Counted from the stretch's first letter, positions 19,645-33,310 are shown. The stretch is 64,000 nucleotides of DNA from Escherichia fergusonii ATCC 35469 (GCF_000026225.1 NC_011740.1:3224001-3288000), one strand, 5' to 3'. Translations and numbers: made by a program. Notes: generated by a model from the sequence alone, not told the origin.

Positions 19645-20485
19645 AGCGTTTGTTTTCCTTTGCAGACAGAGTGGCTTCCACCACCCGCATCGCTTCTACG
19701 GTTTCTTTGACGTCATGAACACGAATGATGTGCGCGCCTTGCATTGCGGCAATGACCGCACAGGCCAAACTACCGCTCAGGCGCTCGGACGGCCCCACGT
19801 TCAGCAATTGCCCAATCATCGATTTTCGTGACATACCCACCAACAGCGGCAGGTTGAAATGGTGAAATTCAGCCAGGCGCGCCAGTAATGAATAGTTATG
19901 GGAGAGATTTTTACCGAAACCGAATCCGGGGTCGAGCAACAATTTCTCTTTTGCGATACCCGCCTGCTCACAACGAGCTATCTGCTCAATAAAGTAGCGA
20001 TTCACTTCCGCAAAGACATCGTCATACTTCGGGGCTTCCTGCATGGTTTTTGGATTTCCCTGCATATGCATCAGGCAAACTGGCAAACCGGTTTCTGCAG
20101 CAGCTTCCAGAGCGCCAGGTTCGGAAAGGGAGCGAATATCGTTAATAATGTGAGCACCAACTTTCGCTGACTCACGGATGACTTCTGGTTTGGAAGTATC
20201 TACCGAGATCCAGACTTCGAAGCGTTGAGCAATTGCCTCAACCACAGGAATAACACGCTGCAACTCTTCTTCAACGCTAACTTCCGCCGCCCCTGGGCGC
20301 GTGGACTCGCCACCAACGTCAATGATCGTCGCGCCAGCGTTAATCATCAGATTCGCATGTTTCACCGCATCTATCAGCGAGTTATGCGTGCCGCCATCCG
20401 AAAAGGAATCAGGCGTAACGTTGAGGATCCCCATTACGTGAGGATGGCTAAGGTCCAGTGAAGTGCCCTGGGCAAAGAGTTTCAT
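19637..20485 (-). CDS. folP: dihydropteroate synthase
   Basis: FolP condenses p-aminobenzoate with dihydropterin pyrophosphate in folate synthesis and is the sulfonamide target. The 282-residue TIM-barrel protein has the two family signatures MGILNVTPDSFSDGG and INAGATIIDVGGESTRPGA. The start at 20485 gives the standard length; the extension upstream would run through the terminator after ftsH. It overlaps glmM by 8 nt. Confidence 0.98.
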   Translation of the reverse strand: MKLFAQGTSLDLSHPHVMGILNVTPDSFSDGGTHNSLIDAVKHANLMINAGATIIDVGGESTRPGAAEVSVEEELQRVIPVVEAIAQRFEVWISVDTSKPEVIRESAKVGAHIINDIRSLSEPGALEAAAETGLPVCLMHMQGNPKTMQEAPKYDDVFAEVNRYFIEQIARCEQAGIAKEKLLLDPGFGFGKNLSHNYSLLARLAEFHHFNLPLLVGMSRKSMIGQLLNVGPSERLSGSLACAVIAAMQGAHIIRVHDVKETVEAMRVVEATLSAKENKRYE

Positions 20486-20512
20486 GATGTTATCCCTGGT
20501 ATGAATTGATAA

Positions 20513-20543
20513 GAAAAAACCCCGGAGCACGCCCCGGGGTTTT
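20513..20543 (-). terminator. terminator-like hairpin between ftsH and folP
   Basis: A 10-bp perfect stem (aaaaccccgg at 20516-20525, ccggggtttt at 20534-20543) is followed by T-rich sequence on the minus strand, 32 bp after the ftsH stop. Confidence 0.85.
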
Positions 20544-20574
20544 CGGTACAAATACAGTCATCTAATGCGGGAAC

Positions 20575-22509
20575 TTACTTGTCGCCTAACTGCTCTGACA
20601 TGGTGTTACCCGGGTTCGGCGTACGCGGTTCATCAACCGGACGCGGAGCCTTTGGACTACCATTGTCGCCAGAATTGTTAGAAGCGCCTGGTTCTTCCCA
20701 GCCCGCTGGCGGACGTACATCGCGACGTGCCATCAGGTCATCAATCTGCGGTGCGTCGATAGTCTCATATTTCATGAGAGCATCTTTCATCGCATGCAGA
20801 ATATCCATGTTGTCGGTCAGAAGCTGACGCGCACGATTATAGTTACGCTCGATCAGTGCTTTCACTTCCTGGTCGATGATGCGTGCCGTTTCATCGGACA
20901 TATGTTTCGCTTTCGCTACGCTACGACCGAGGAACACTTCACCTTCTTCTTCCGCATACAGCAGCGGACCGAGTTTCTCAGAGAAGCCCCACTGGGTAAC
21001 CATGTTACGCGCCAGGTTGGTCGCAACTTTAATATCGTTGGACGCCCCGGTAGAAACATGTTCCGGCCCGTAGATGATCTCTTCAGCCAGACGACCGCCG
21101 TACAGCGTAGAAATCTGGCTTTCCAGTTTCTGACGGCTGGCGCTGATTGCGTCGCCCTCAGGCAAGAAGAAGGTCACACCCAGCGCACGACCGCGCGGTA
21201 TAATCGTTACTTTGTGCACCGGATCGTGTTCCGGCACCAAGCGACCGATAATCGCGTGACCTGCTTCGTGGTAAGCAGTCGATTCTTTCTGCGCTTCCGT
21301 CATCACCATGGAGCGACGTTCCGCACCCATCATGATTTTGTCTTTCGCTTTCTCGAACTCAACCATCGACACAACACGTTTGTTGCCACGAGCAGCGAAC
21401 AGTGCCGCTTCGTTCACCAGGTTCGCCAGGTCAGCGCCGGAGAAACCAGGAGTACCACGGGCAATGATTGCCGCGTCGATATCGGGTGCCAATGGTACGC
21501 GACGCATGTGAACTTTCAGAATCTGCTCACGACCGCGAACATCTGGCAAGCCAACCACAACCTGACGGTCGAAACGGCCAGGACGCAGCAGCGCCGGGTC
21601 GAGAACGTCCGGACGGTTAGTCGCAGCGATAACAATGATACCTTCGTTACCTTCGAAGCCATCCATCTCAACCAGCATCTGGTTCAGAGTCTGTTCACGT
21701 TCATCGTGACCACCGCCCAGACCTGCGCCACGCTGGCGGCCTACGGCGTCGATTTCATCGATAAAGATGATGCACGGAGCCGCTTTCTTCGCCTGTTCGA
21801 ACATGTCACGAACACGGGATGCACCCACACCGACGAACATTTCTACGAAGTCAGAACCGGAGATAGTAAAGAACGGAACTTTCGCTTCGCCTGCAATCGC
21901 TTTCGCCAGCAGCGTTTTACCGGTACCCGGAGGACCGACCATCAGGACGCCTTTCGGGATCTTACCGCCGAGTTTCTGGAAGCGGCTCGGCTCGCGCAGA
22001 TACTCAACCAGTTCAGCAACTTCTTCTTTTGCTTCGTCGCAGCCCGCAACGTCAGCAAAGGTCGTTTTGATCTGATCTTCCGTCAGCATGCGCGCTTTGC
22101 TCTTACCGAACGACATGGCACCTTTGCCACCGCCGCCCTGCATTTGACGCATGAAGAAGATCCAGACACCAATCAGCAACAGCATCGGGAACCAGGAGAT
22201 GAAGATAGAAGCCAGCAGGCTTGGTTCTTCAGGCGGTTCACCGACAACCTTGACGTTCTTGGTCAACAGGTTATCCAGTAATTTCGGATCCTGAACCGGA
22301 ATGTAAGTGGTATAACGGTTACTATCTTTCTTGGTAACGTTGATTTCACGTCCGTTGATACGCGCTTCACGAACCTGGTCGTTATTGACCTCTTGTAGGA
22401 AGGTAGAGTAATCCACCTTACGGCCATTAGACTCGCTGGGCCCAAAGCTCTGGAATACTGACATCAGCACAACGGCAATGACCAGCCAGAGTATTAGGTT
22501 TTTCGCCAT
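20575..22509 (-). CDS. ftsH: ATP-dependent zinc metalloprotease FtsH
   Basis: FtsH is a membrane-anchored AAA protease that degrades sigma-32, LpxC and unassembled membrane proteins. The 644-residue protein has two membrane segments (about 5-24 and 100-120) flanking a periplasmic region. Then come the AAA module with Walker A GPPGTGKT, Walker B IIFIDEID and [12 protein letters not shown], and the zinc site HEAGH. The C-terminal tail is Gly/Pro-rich. The start is the ATG at 22509; an in-frame TTG three codons upstream, nearer the AAGAGG, is an alternative. rlmE lies 99 bp upstream in the same operon. Confidence 0.99.
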
Positions 22510-22608
22510 GTCACTCAAGGGATTAACCTCTTATTACAACTGTGTTAAAAACAGCGTCAGGATACTCTATATCCAGCATCTTTCAAACTTTCGTCTGAAA
22601 TCTCCCGG

Positions 22609-23238
22609 TTAGGGTTTACGCCCGGTCGCTACAATATACACTTCCCGCGAACGTGCACGAGAAGAGTCCGGCTTACGAACTTTGACCTTCGTAAACAGGG
22701 AGCGAATTTCCCTTAGATACTCATCGAAACCTTCGCCCTGGAACACCTTCACTACAAAACTACCACCTGGCGCTAATACATCACGACACATTTCTAACGC
22801 CAGTTCCACCAGATACATGGCACGGGGGATATCCACCGCCGGTGTTCCGCTCATGTTTGGTGCCATATCGGACATGACAACCTGGACTTTGCTGTCGCCA
22901 ACGCGCTCCAGCAGTGCTTTCATCACCAGTTCATCACGAAAATCGCCCTGAAGAAAGTCCACACCAACGATAGGATCCATAGGTAAAAGATCGCAAGCGA
23001 TGATGCGGCCTTTGCCGCCAATTTGGGTGACCACATATTGTGACCAACCACCCGGAGCAGCACCAAGGTCGACAACCGTCATTCCCGGTTTAAAGAGTTT
23101 GTCACTTTGCTGTATTTCATCAAGTTTAAACCAGGCACGGGAACGTAACCCCTTTTTCTGTGCCTGTTGAACATATTTATCGCTAAAGTGTTCCTGAAGC
23201 CAGCGGCTGGAGCTGGCAGAACGCTTCTTACCTGTCAT
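22609..23238 (-). CDS. rlmE: 23S rRNA (uridine-2552 2'-O) methyltransferase RlmE
   Basis: RlmE (FtsJ/RrmJ) methylates the ribose of U2552 in the peptidyl-transferase A loop, late in 50S assembly. The 209-residue Rossmann methyltransferase has the SAM motif [16 protein letters not shown] and the K-D-K-E tetrad positions expected for 2'-O methyltransferases. Part of these are visible in [18 protein letters not shown] and [10 protein letters not shown]. Complete, upstream of ftsH on the same strand and divergent from yhbY. Confidence 0.98.
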
Positions 23239-23363
23239 TTAACTTTCCCATGGGGATAACTCATCGTAACCAATTGCGTAAATTTTTACGCGCCTATTTG
23301 GTGATATATGGGAGATGGCGGTAGAATGACCCGTTTTCAATCCCAACGTAAGCAAAAAATACG

Positions 23364-23657
23364 ATGAATCTGAGTACTAAACAAAAACAGCACCTGAAAG
23401 GTCTGGCACATCCGCTCAAGCCAGTTGTTCTGCTTGGCAGTAATGGTTTGACCGAAGGGGTGCTGGCCGAGATTGAACAAGCGTTAGAGCACCATGAACT
23501 CATCAAGGTGAAAATCGCCACCGAAGATCGCGAAACTAAAACCTTGATCGTGGAAGCTATCGTGCGCGAAACCGGCGCCTGTAATGTACAGGTCATCGGT
23601 AAAACGCTGGTGCTTTATCGCCCAACTAAAGAACGTAAAATCTCGTTGCCACGCTAA
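23364..23657 (+). CDS. yhbY: CRM-domain RNA-binding protein YhbY
   Basis: The 97-residue protein is a single CRM (chloroplast splicing and ribosome maturation) domain. It has the GxxG-type loop HPLKPVVLLGSNGLTEGVL and a basic surface (LSTKQKQHLKGLAH). E. coli YhbY binds pre-50S particles. It is divergent from rlmE, so two ribosome-assembly genes share one intergenic region. The upstream spacing and length match E. coli. Confidence 0.95.
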   Translation: MNLSTKQKQHLKGLAHPLKPVVLLGSNGLTEGVLAEIEQALEHHELIKVKIATEDRETKTLIVEAIVRETGACNVQVIGKTLVLYRPTKERKISLPR

Positions 23658-23744
23658 GATTATCCTAAAGTTACACACATTTGCTGTGTAAAACGAGGGG
23701 TTTTCCGCAGGCAGGAGAGCAAAATGCCACGCTCTGTTCGTTGA

Positions 23745-23770
23745 TAAAAGGCCGCATAGCGGCCTTTTTC
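23745..23770. terminator. bidirectional terminator between yhbY and greA
   Basis: The stem aaaaggccgc/gcggcctttt (23746-23755, 23759-23768) has a 3-base loop and T-runs on both strands, between the convergent yhbY and greA. Confidence 0.88.
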
Positions 23771-23812
23771 CTTTCTTTACAATACATCAACATCTTGAGT
23801 ATTGGGTAATTC

Positions 23813-24289
<477 letters not shown>

Positions 24290-24382
24290 TTGTTATACCT
24301 CTTGAATATTCCTGATGGGGCAAGTCTTCACCCACCCCGGCTGTTCGGCCTGCCCGGCAAAACTCCTCACCGGGACCAGAAG

Positions 24383-24425
24383 CAAAAAAATACCGACCCG
24401 GGTACAAGTCCCAGGTCAGCTACAA
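24383..24425 (-). ncRNA. GraL-type leader RNA and attenuator of greA
   Basis: In the greA leader the minus strand reads GACCTGGG, a 7-base loop, then CCCGGGTC, followed by GGTATTTTTTT. This 8-bp stem (one G-U pair) with a T-run at 24384-24390 is an intrinsic terminator about 95 nt before the greA start. E. coli makes short GraL RNAs from this leader. The 5' end given here is approximate. Confidence 0.6.
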
Positions 24426-24536
24426 TTCACATTTTGATAGTCATTTTACCCTGAAGTTCCCGCAGGGTCATCGTTTACTTTATAGGGCGTTGCGCCGTAG
24501 TATGACGGCTCGATTCCAGGTTGTTAGCGCGAGATT

Positions 24537-25970
<1,434 letters not shown>

Positions 25971-25977
25971 TCTAAAG

Positions 25978-26005
25978 AGAAACCCCGGCACATGGCCGGG
26001 GTTTA
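25978..26005. terminator. bidirectional terminator between dacB and obgE
   Basis: A 10-bp perfect stem (aaaccccggc at 25980-25989, gccggggttt at 25995-26004) separates the convergent stop codons. Confidence 0.82.
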
Positions 26006-26010
26006 GCTGA

Positions 26011-27198
<1,188 letters not shown>

Positions 27199-28164
27199 TC
27201 ATTCGCCTGCGCGGGGTTGCGATACCACCGTTGTATGCTTACGTAATCCGCCCCAAATACGATGACCAATGGCGGAATACATCGCGCCCGCAACCACGAC
27301 AAACGCACCGAGATAACCTAAAAGGTTTAACATCGGTCTGGCGAAGAAATCGGGCCAGGCCAGTGATAAAAGATCTGAAAAAAACAGCGTAAACAGTGGG
27401 GTGAGCGTGATGATCGCGCTCACCTGCGCTGCCTGCCAGCGAGCCATCGCTTCCGCCAGGGCGCCATATCCTACCAATGTATTCAGTCCGCAAAAAATTA
27501 AACATGCGAGCTGCCAGTGGCTAAGCTGCGCTATCACTCCAGGATTTGCCAGAGGGAAGAGCGCAATTGTACATAAAGTGTACAGCAAAAACAGGATCTG
27601 CGGTGAGGCCAGCCGACGCAATAAAACCTTCTGCGCTACGCCATAACTCACCCAAACCGTCGCCGCACCGACCCCAAAGATAACTCCCCAGGTGTAATCG
27701 GTGAGCTTTGTAAATATCTCAACCAGACTGGTGTTAAAAAACATCACCAGGCCGCTCAGGAGCATCAATGCCCCCACAACCTGGGTGCTGCGCATTTTCT
27801 CTTTGAGGATAAATACGCTGGCAACCATCATGCCAACTGGCGAGAGTTGCCCAATCACCTGCGAAGCGGTCGGACTCAGGTATTGCAAGGATGAGCTGAA
27901 CAGGATGAAGTTCCCAAACAGCCCGGCGGTCGCCACTGCCAACAAAATCAACCAGCGTGGCTTACGAAACACGCGTAATGGCGGCAACCTCTTCTTCACC
28001 GCAAGAATGGCACCAAGGCCAATACTCGCCATCAAGAAACGGTAAAACACGATTGTCGGAGGTTCCATCACCTCCAGCACCTGCTTCATTGCAATTGGCA
28101 ACGCCCCCCAGCAAATTGCGGTGGTGAGCGCCAAAAGAATGCCAATGCCTGCCTGCTGCTTCAT
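27199..28164 (-). CDS. yhbE: EamA/DMT-family inner-membrane transporter YhbE
   Basis: The 321-residue protein is hydrophobic with ten likely membrane segments in two EamA repeats (about 5-140 and 150-290). It belongs to the drug/metabolite transporter superfamily. The substrate is not known. It lies between rpmA and obgE, 15 bp before obgE, so it is probably cotranscribed, as in E. coli. Nothing is missing at either end. Confidence 0.92.
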   Translation of the reverse strand: MKQQAGIGILLALTTAICWGALPIAMKQVLEVMEPPTIVFYRFLMASIGLGAILAVKKRLPPLRVFRKPRWLILLAVATAGLFGNFILFSSSLQYLSPTASQVIGQLSPVGMMVASVFILKEKMRSTQVVGALMLLSGLVMFFNTSLVEIFTKLTDYTWGVIFGVGAATVWVSYGVAQKVLLRRLASPQILFLLYTLCTIALFPLANPGVIAQLSHWQLACLIFCGLNTLVGYGALAEAMARWQAAQVSAIITLTPLFTLFFSDLLSLAWPDFFARPMLNLLGYLGAFVVVAGAMYSAIGHRIWGGLRKHTTVVSQPRAGE

Positions 28165-28234
28165 ACCGTATTCCCTGCAAAACGCATTTGCGAGTTAACG
28201 CCGCACAATGCGCATTTTTACCGGTTATCGAATG

Positions 28235-28266
28235 TAAAAAGCCCCGCAACGTGTTGCGGGGCTTTC
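28235..28266 (-). terminator. terminator-like hairpin between rpmA and yhbE
   Basis: A long perfect stem (aaagccccgcaac at 28238-28250, gttgcggggcttt at 28253-28265) is followed on the minus strand by a T-run. It lies 25 bp after rpmA and should separate ribosomal-protein expression from yhbE-obgE. Confidence 0.88.
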
Positions 28267-28290
28267 ATCCGTTACCGGGACGCGAAAAAC

Positions 28291-28916
<626 letters not shown>

Positions 28917-29139
28917 TCAGAGTGCGCTATAAATATTCACAATAGGGCGCGAATATTACGCAAAACGCACGCCTTTGACAAGTGCTAGCATCAATACATG
29001 AAGAAAAAAAACACAACTTGTACGGTAACGTTTATCTGCGTCGTTTTTTCAGTACAATCAGTCTATATTTCTAACCCTAAACCCTAAGTTACCTTCACTC
29101 AATCTTGAGGTAATCGGGACAAAAAGCCCGGCTTTTGCG

Positions 29140-30111
29140 ATGAATTTAGAAAAAATCAATGAGTTAACCGCGCAAGATATGGCGGGTGTCAATGCGGCAA
29201 TCCTTGAGCAGCTTAATTCCGACGTCCAACTGATCAATCAGTTAGGTTATTACATCGTTAGTGGTGGCGGAAAACGTATTCGTCCGATGATCGCCGTACT
29301 CGCTGCGCGGGCCGTTGGTTATCAGGGCAATGCACATGTGACAATTGCGGCCTTAATCGAGTTTATCCACACTGCCACTCTGCTACACGATGATGTTGTG
29401 GATGAATCAGATATGCGCCGTGGGAAAGCCACAGCAAACGCTGCATTTGGTAATGCTGCCAGCGTACTGGTTGGTGATTTTATTTATACCCGCGCTTTCC
29501 AGATGATGACCAGCCTTGGTTCACTCAAAGTGCTGGAAGTGATGTCTGAGGCTGTTAACGTCATTGCTGAAGGTGAAGTTCTGCAATTAATGAACGTTAA
29601 TGATCCGAACATTACTGAAGAAAACTACATGCGCGTTATCTATAGCAAAACCGCGCGTCTGTTTGAGGCTGCCGCGCAGTGTTCCGGGATTCTGGCTGGC
29701 TGTACGCCGGAGGAGGAGCAAGGCTTGCAGGATTATGGGCGTTATCTCGGCACCGCTTTCCAGTTAATCGACGACCTGTTGGATTATAGTGCTGACGGTG
29801 AACAATTAGGCAAAAACGTGGGCGATGATCTTAATGAGGGTAAACCCACCTTGCCATTACTCCACGCGATGCGTCACGGTACACCGGAGCAAGCGCAGAT
29901 GATTCGTAATGCGATTGAGCACGGTAATGGCCGACATCTTCTGGAACCTGTTCTGGAAGCAATGAACGCTTGTGGTTCACTGGAATGGACTCGTCAGCGT
30001 GCCGAAGAAGAAGCGGATAAAGCCATTAAAGCTCTGCAGGTTCTTCCTGACACACCATGGCGTGAAGCCTTGATCGGTCTGGCACATATCGCGGTACAAC
30101 GCGATCATTAA
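29140..30111 (+). CDS. ispB: octaprenyl diphosphate synthase
   Basis: IspB elongates farnesyl diphosphate to the C40 side chain of ubiquinone and menaquinone. The 323-residue all-helical prenyltransferase has both aspartate-rich motifs, DDVVDESDMRRG (first) and DDLLDY (second), and the GGGKRIRP substrate motif. Complete and essential in E. coli. It is divergent from rplU, with about 260 bp between start codons shared for control. Confidence 0.98.
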   Translation: MNLEKINELTAQDMAGVNAAILEQLNSDVQLINQLGYYIVSGGGKRIRPMIAVLAARAVGYQGNAHVTIAALIEFIHTATLLHDDVVDESDMRRGKATANAAFGNAASVLVGDFIYTRAFQMMTSLGSLKVLEVMSEAVNVIAEGEVLQLMNVNDPNITEENYMRVIYSKTARLFEAAAQCSGILAGCTPEEEQGLQDYGRYLGTAFQLIDDLLDYSADGEQLGKNVGDDLNEGKPTLPLLHAMRHGTPEQAQMIRNAIEHGNGRHLLEPVLEAMNACGSLEWTRQRAEEEADKAIKALQVLPDTPWREALIGLAHIAVQRDH

Positions 30112-30353
30112 TCCCTGCAGTTATATTTCAATTAATTCTATCCCGCCTTGTGCGGGATAATTCCAGTAAGTTCTTTAAACATTACAATCTTACGTTTGTT
30201 CTTTCCCAATAGTGCTGGTTTCCCCCTGGCATATTCTGAATATTCATACTTCTTACAGGAACTTTTTAGAACATAGTTCCATTAAGGGTATAGTGGTTTG
30301 CCACAGACTGATTGTTCTGGACGCAAATGACTAACTTAAGGAGTGAGGTGAAG

Positions 30354-30635
30354 ATGGAGAACAAACTCATTGACTGGCATCCTGCAGATATTATTGCCGG
30401 ACTGCGTAAGAAAGGGACATCTATGGCTGCAGAATCTCGCAGAAATGGATTAAGCTCATCAACGCTGGCGAATGCGTTAACGCGACCATGGCCAAAGGGT
30501 GAATGGATAATTGCCAAAGCGTTGGGAACAGAGCCTTGGGTAATCTGGCCTTCCCGTTATCATGATCCGCAAACACATGAGTTTATAGACAGAACTCGAC
30601 TGATGCGTAGCCCACGGGAAAAAAGTGACAGCTAA
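30354..30635 (+). CDS. sfsB: Ner/Nlp-family DNA-binding regulator SfsB
   Basis: A 93-residue protein of the Ner/SfsB (Nlp) family, with a helix-turn-helix near residues 20-45 (MAAESRRNGLSSSTLANALT). It resembles phage Mu Ner; in E. coli, extra copies affect maltose genes in cya/crp mutants. The start MENKLIDWHP is preceded by AAGGAGTG. The C-terminal end (RSPREKSDS) differs from the K-12 protein I remember and is about one residue longer. Confidence 0.9.
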   Translation: MENKLIDWHPADIIAGLRKKGTSMAAESRRNGLSSSTLANALTRPWPKGEWIIAKALGTEPWVIWPSRYHDPQTHEFIDRTRLMRSPREKSDS

Positions 30636-30638
30636 ATT

Positions 30639-30681
30639 GAAAAAAAGCGGTAACTCCAGCGCCACTGGCTTGAGTTACCGC
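30639..30681 (-). terminator. terminator of murA
   Basis: A 10-bp perfect stem (gcggtaactc 30647-30656, gagttaccgc 30672-30681), whose 15-base loop can itself pair, is followed on the minus strand by seven T residues. It lies 8 bp beyond the murA stop codon. Confidence 0.85.
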
Positions 30682-30688
30682 CTGACGA

Positions 30689-31948
30689 TTACTCGCCTTT
30701 TACGCGCTCAATGTTAGCCCCAAGAGCACGCAACTTATCTTCAATACGCTCATAACCACGATCGATATGGTAAATACGATCAACGATCGTTGTTCCTTCC
30801 GCAATACACCCGGCCAGTACCAGACTTGCAGAAGCCCGCAGATCGGTTGCCATAACTTGTGCTCCAGAGAGTTTTTCCACGCCGTGGCAAATCACCGTAT
30901 TGCTTTCAATCTCAGCGTGGGCGCCCATACGGCTAAGTTCTGGAACGTGCATGAAGCGGTTTTCAAATACGGTTTCAGTGATAAAGCCTGTGCCTTCCGC
31001 AACCAGATTCAGCAGAGTAAATTGTGCCTGCATATCAGTCGGGAATGCCGGATGTGGCGCGGTACGCACATTGACAGCTTTCGGACGTTTGCCATGCATG
31101 TCCAGGCTAATCCAGTCATCACCAGTTTCAATATCAGCTCCGGCGTCACGCAATTTCGCCAGAACAGCGTCCAGAGTATCAGGTTGAGCATTGCGACAAA
31201 TGATTTTGCCACGAGAGATAGCTGCAGCCACCAGGAAAGTGCCGGTTTCAATACGATCAGGCAGTACACGGTAGACACCGCCGCCCAGTCGTTCCACACC
31301 TTCGATGGTGATACGGTCCGTACCCTGACCACTTATCTTCGCACCCAATGTTACCAGGAAGTTTGCCGTATCGACGATTTCTGGTTCACGTGCCGCGTTT
31401 TCAATGATGGTCGTACCTTCAGCAAGTGTTGCCGCACACATGATAGTAACCGTTGCGCCAACACTGACTTTATCCATCACGATATGCGCACCTTTCAGGC
31501 GACCTTCAACGGAAGCTTTAACATACCCTTCTTCCAGTTTGATGGTGGCGCCTAGCTGCTCAAGCCCGGAAATATGCAAATCCACCGGACGCGCACCAAT
31601 GGAACAACCACCAGGTAGAGAAACCTGCCCCTGCCCAAAACGTGCCACTAGCGGCCCCAGTGCCCAGATAGAGGCACGCATGGTTTTTACCAGCTCATAA
31701 GGCGCGCAGAATACGTTAACGTCGCGTGCATCGATATGCACAGAGCCGTTACGCTCTACTTTTGCCCCCAACTGGCTCAACAGTTTCATCGACGTATCAA
31801 CGTCTTTCAGTTTAGGTACGTTTTGAATCTCTACCGGTTCTTCTGCCAGTAAGGCGGCAAACAGGATCGGCAGAGCGGCATTTTTAGCGCCGGAAATTGT
31901 GACTTCGCCCTGGAGCTTTGTCGGCCCCTGAACACGAAATTTATCCAT
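30689..31948 (-). CDS. murA: UDP-N-acetylglucosamine 1-carboxyvinyltransferase
   Basis: MurA transfers enolpyruvate to UDP-GlcNAc, the first committed step of peptidoglycan synthesis, and is the fosfomycin target. The 419-residue protein keeps the active-site Cys of the PGGCSIGARPVDLH loop (C115 in E. coli numbering; K-12 has Thr after it as I recall). It also keeps KNAALPILFA near the N-terminus. The start MDKFRVQGPT is internal to a longer frame and gives family length. ibaG lies upstream on the same strand. Confidence 0.98.
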   Translation of the reverse strand: MDKFRVQGPTKLQGEVTISGAKNAALPILFAALLAEEPVEIQNVPKLKDVDTSMKLLSQLGAKVERNGSVHIDARDVNVFCAPYELVKTMRASIWALGPLVARFGQGQVSLPGGCSIGARPVDLHISGLEQLGATIKLEEGYVKASVEGRLKGAHIVMDKVSVGATVTIMCAATLAEGTTIIENAAREPEIVDTANFLVTLGAKISGQGTDRITIEGVERLGGGVYRVLPDRIETGTFLVAAAISRGKIICRNAQPDTLDAVLAKLRDAGADIETGDDWISLDMHGKRPKAVNVRTAPHPAFPTDMQAQFTLLNLVAEGTGFITETVFENRFMHVPELSRMGAHAEIESNTVICHGVEKLSGAQVMATDLRASASLVLAGCIAEGTTIVDRIYHIDRGYERIEDKLRALGANIERVKGE

Positions 31949-32001
31949 TATGTTGTTCTCATTTAAGAATTCATATTCGCTACCGGCGTGACGCCCATAG
32001 C

Positions 32002-32256
32002 TCAAAAGCCGTTCAGTTTACGATCACGTGCCCACTCAGCTGGTGTATAGGCTTTGATCGACACAGCATGGATACGGTTATCCGCAATGTACTCCATCAA
32101 CGGGCCATACACAGTTTGTTGCTTCTTGACCCGACTCATGCCGTCAAACAACTCACCCACGGCAATAACCTGAAAATGGCTACCATCGCCGGAAACGTGG
32201 ACTTCCTGGAGGGAGAGTGCGTTCATCAGCACGCTCTGAATTTCATTATTTTCCAT
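32002..32256 (-). CDS. ibaG: BolA-family acid stress protein IbaG
   Basis: The 84-residue protein has the BolA fold. Its signature is [19 protein letters not shown] and [26 protein letters not shown]. BolA proteins work with monothiol glutaredoxins in iron-sulfur trafficking. In E. coli ibaG is acid-induced. It lies 53 bp upstream of murA, with which it is probably cotranscribed, and downstream of the mla terminator. Confidence 0.95.
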
Positions 32257-32325
32257 GGGATCTTCATTCGTCAGTTAGTAAAACAGCCCAACATCTTAGA
32301 GCAAAGTTGCGCCGTCATAAATAAG

Positions 32326-32357
32326 CAAAAAGCCCCGTTTGATAAACAATCGGGGCT
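32326..32357 (-). terminator. terminator of the mla operon
   Basis: A stem agccccg/cggggct (32331-32337, 32351-32357) with a 13-base loop is followed on the minus strand by TTTTTGC. It lies 24 bp after the mlaB stop codon. Confidence 0.8.
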
Positions 32358-32381
32358 AGTGGAAGTAACGTACTGAAATAG

Positions 32382-32675
32382 TTAATACGGAAGGACATCC
32401 GCAGGCAAATTGTAGAGTTTTGCCAGAGTGTAAACTTTTTCGTTTACGCCCCGTAGCGTCACGCTATTTCCTTGCCGTTTCGCAATATCAATAAGATGGA
32501 TTAGCAAAGCCAGCCCGCCGGTATCGACGCGCGCGATTTTGCTTAAGTCGATGCAGGTAACCCCCTGCATCACTTCATTTCGCTCTTCCCACAATGGGTT
32601 AAGTACGTCCTGATCCAACTCGCCAGCTAATGCCAGGGTGTCACCCATCCGCATCCAGCTCAGTGACTCACTCAT
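32382..32675 (-). CDS. mlaB: STAS-domain subunit MlaB of the phospholipid ABC transporter
   Basis: MlaB binds the ATPase MlaF on the cytosolic face and is needed for assembly and activity of MlaFEDB. The 97-residue protein is a single STAS domain, with ITCIDLSKIARVDTGGLALL-like core (here VTCIDLSKIARVDTGG) at about 39-58. Its start overlaps the mlaC stop by 1 nt (mlaC ends at 32675). Last gene of the operon. Confidence 0.95.
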   Translation of the reverse strand: MSESLSWMRMGDTLALAGELDQDVLNPLWEERNEVMQGVTCIDLSKIARVDTGGLALLIHLIDIAKRQGNSVTLRGVNEKVYTLAKLYNLPADVLPY

Positions 32676-33310
32676 TATTTTTTCTCTTCCAGCGTGATCT
32701 TCTGCTGAGAAAGTGATTTCAGTTGTGCTGTCAGGCCATCAACGCCTTTGGTACGCAGCAGGGAGCTCCACTCATTTTGCTTAGTGGTGATCATGCTGAC
32801 ACCTTCGGCGATCATGTCATAAGCCTGCCAGTTACCCGTTTGAGAATTTTTACGCCACTGGAAATCAAGGCGCACTGGCGGACGACCGTTAGGATCAATA
32901 ATGGTCACACGGATCGGCACTATTGTTTTATCGCCCAATGGCTGTTCCGGGGCAATTTGATAGGTCTGACCGTGGTACATAGCCAACGCCTGACCATAAG
33001 CCTGCTTCAGATATTCACGAAATGCCGCAAAGAATGCATCGCGTTGCGCAGGGGTCGCACTTTTATAGTACTGCCCCAGCACCAGAGCACCTGCGTATTT
33101 GATCTGCACATAAGGTAGAAGTTCCTGATCTACCACTTCACGCAGATAATCGGGGTTTGCACGAATTTTAGGCTGCTCATTCTTAAGACGGTCAAAGGTT
33201 TTTTGCGCCGCCTCATCCATTAATTTATATGGATTTGTTTGATCCGCTGCGGTTGCCGCAGACAGCGGAGCAATCACCAGCAGAGCAATCATCATTAAGC
33301 GTTTGAACAT
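32675..33310 (-). CDS. mlaC: periplasmic phospholipid-binding protein MlaC
   Basis: MlaC shuttles phospholipids between the outer-membrane MlaA-OmpF/C complex and MlaFEDB in the inner membrane. The 211-residue precursor has a signal peptide (MFKRLMMIALLVIAPLSAATAA, cut before ADQTNPY). The MlaC/Ttg2D fold follows (YLREVVDQELLPYVQIKYAG; FQWRKNSQTGNWQAYDMIAE). It lies between mlaD (18-bp gap) and mlaB. Confidence 0.97.
   Translation of the reverse strand: MFKRLMMIALLVIAPLSAATAADQTNPYKLMDEAAQKTFDRLKNEQPKIRANPDYLREVVDQELLPYVQIKYAGALVLGQYYKSATPAQRDAFFAAFREYLKQAYGQALAMYHGQTYQIAPEQPLGDKTIVPIRVTIIDPNGRPPVRLDFQWRKNSQTGNWQAYDMIAEGVSMITTKQNEWSSLLRTKGVDGLTAQLKSLSQQKITLEEKK

Noticed and set aside
20794..22281. 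495-codon plus-strand frame opposite ftsH
   Set aside because: Antisense shadow of a conserved, high-bias gene.
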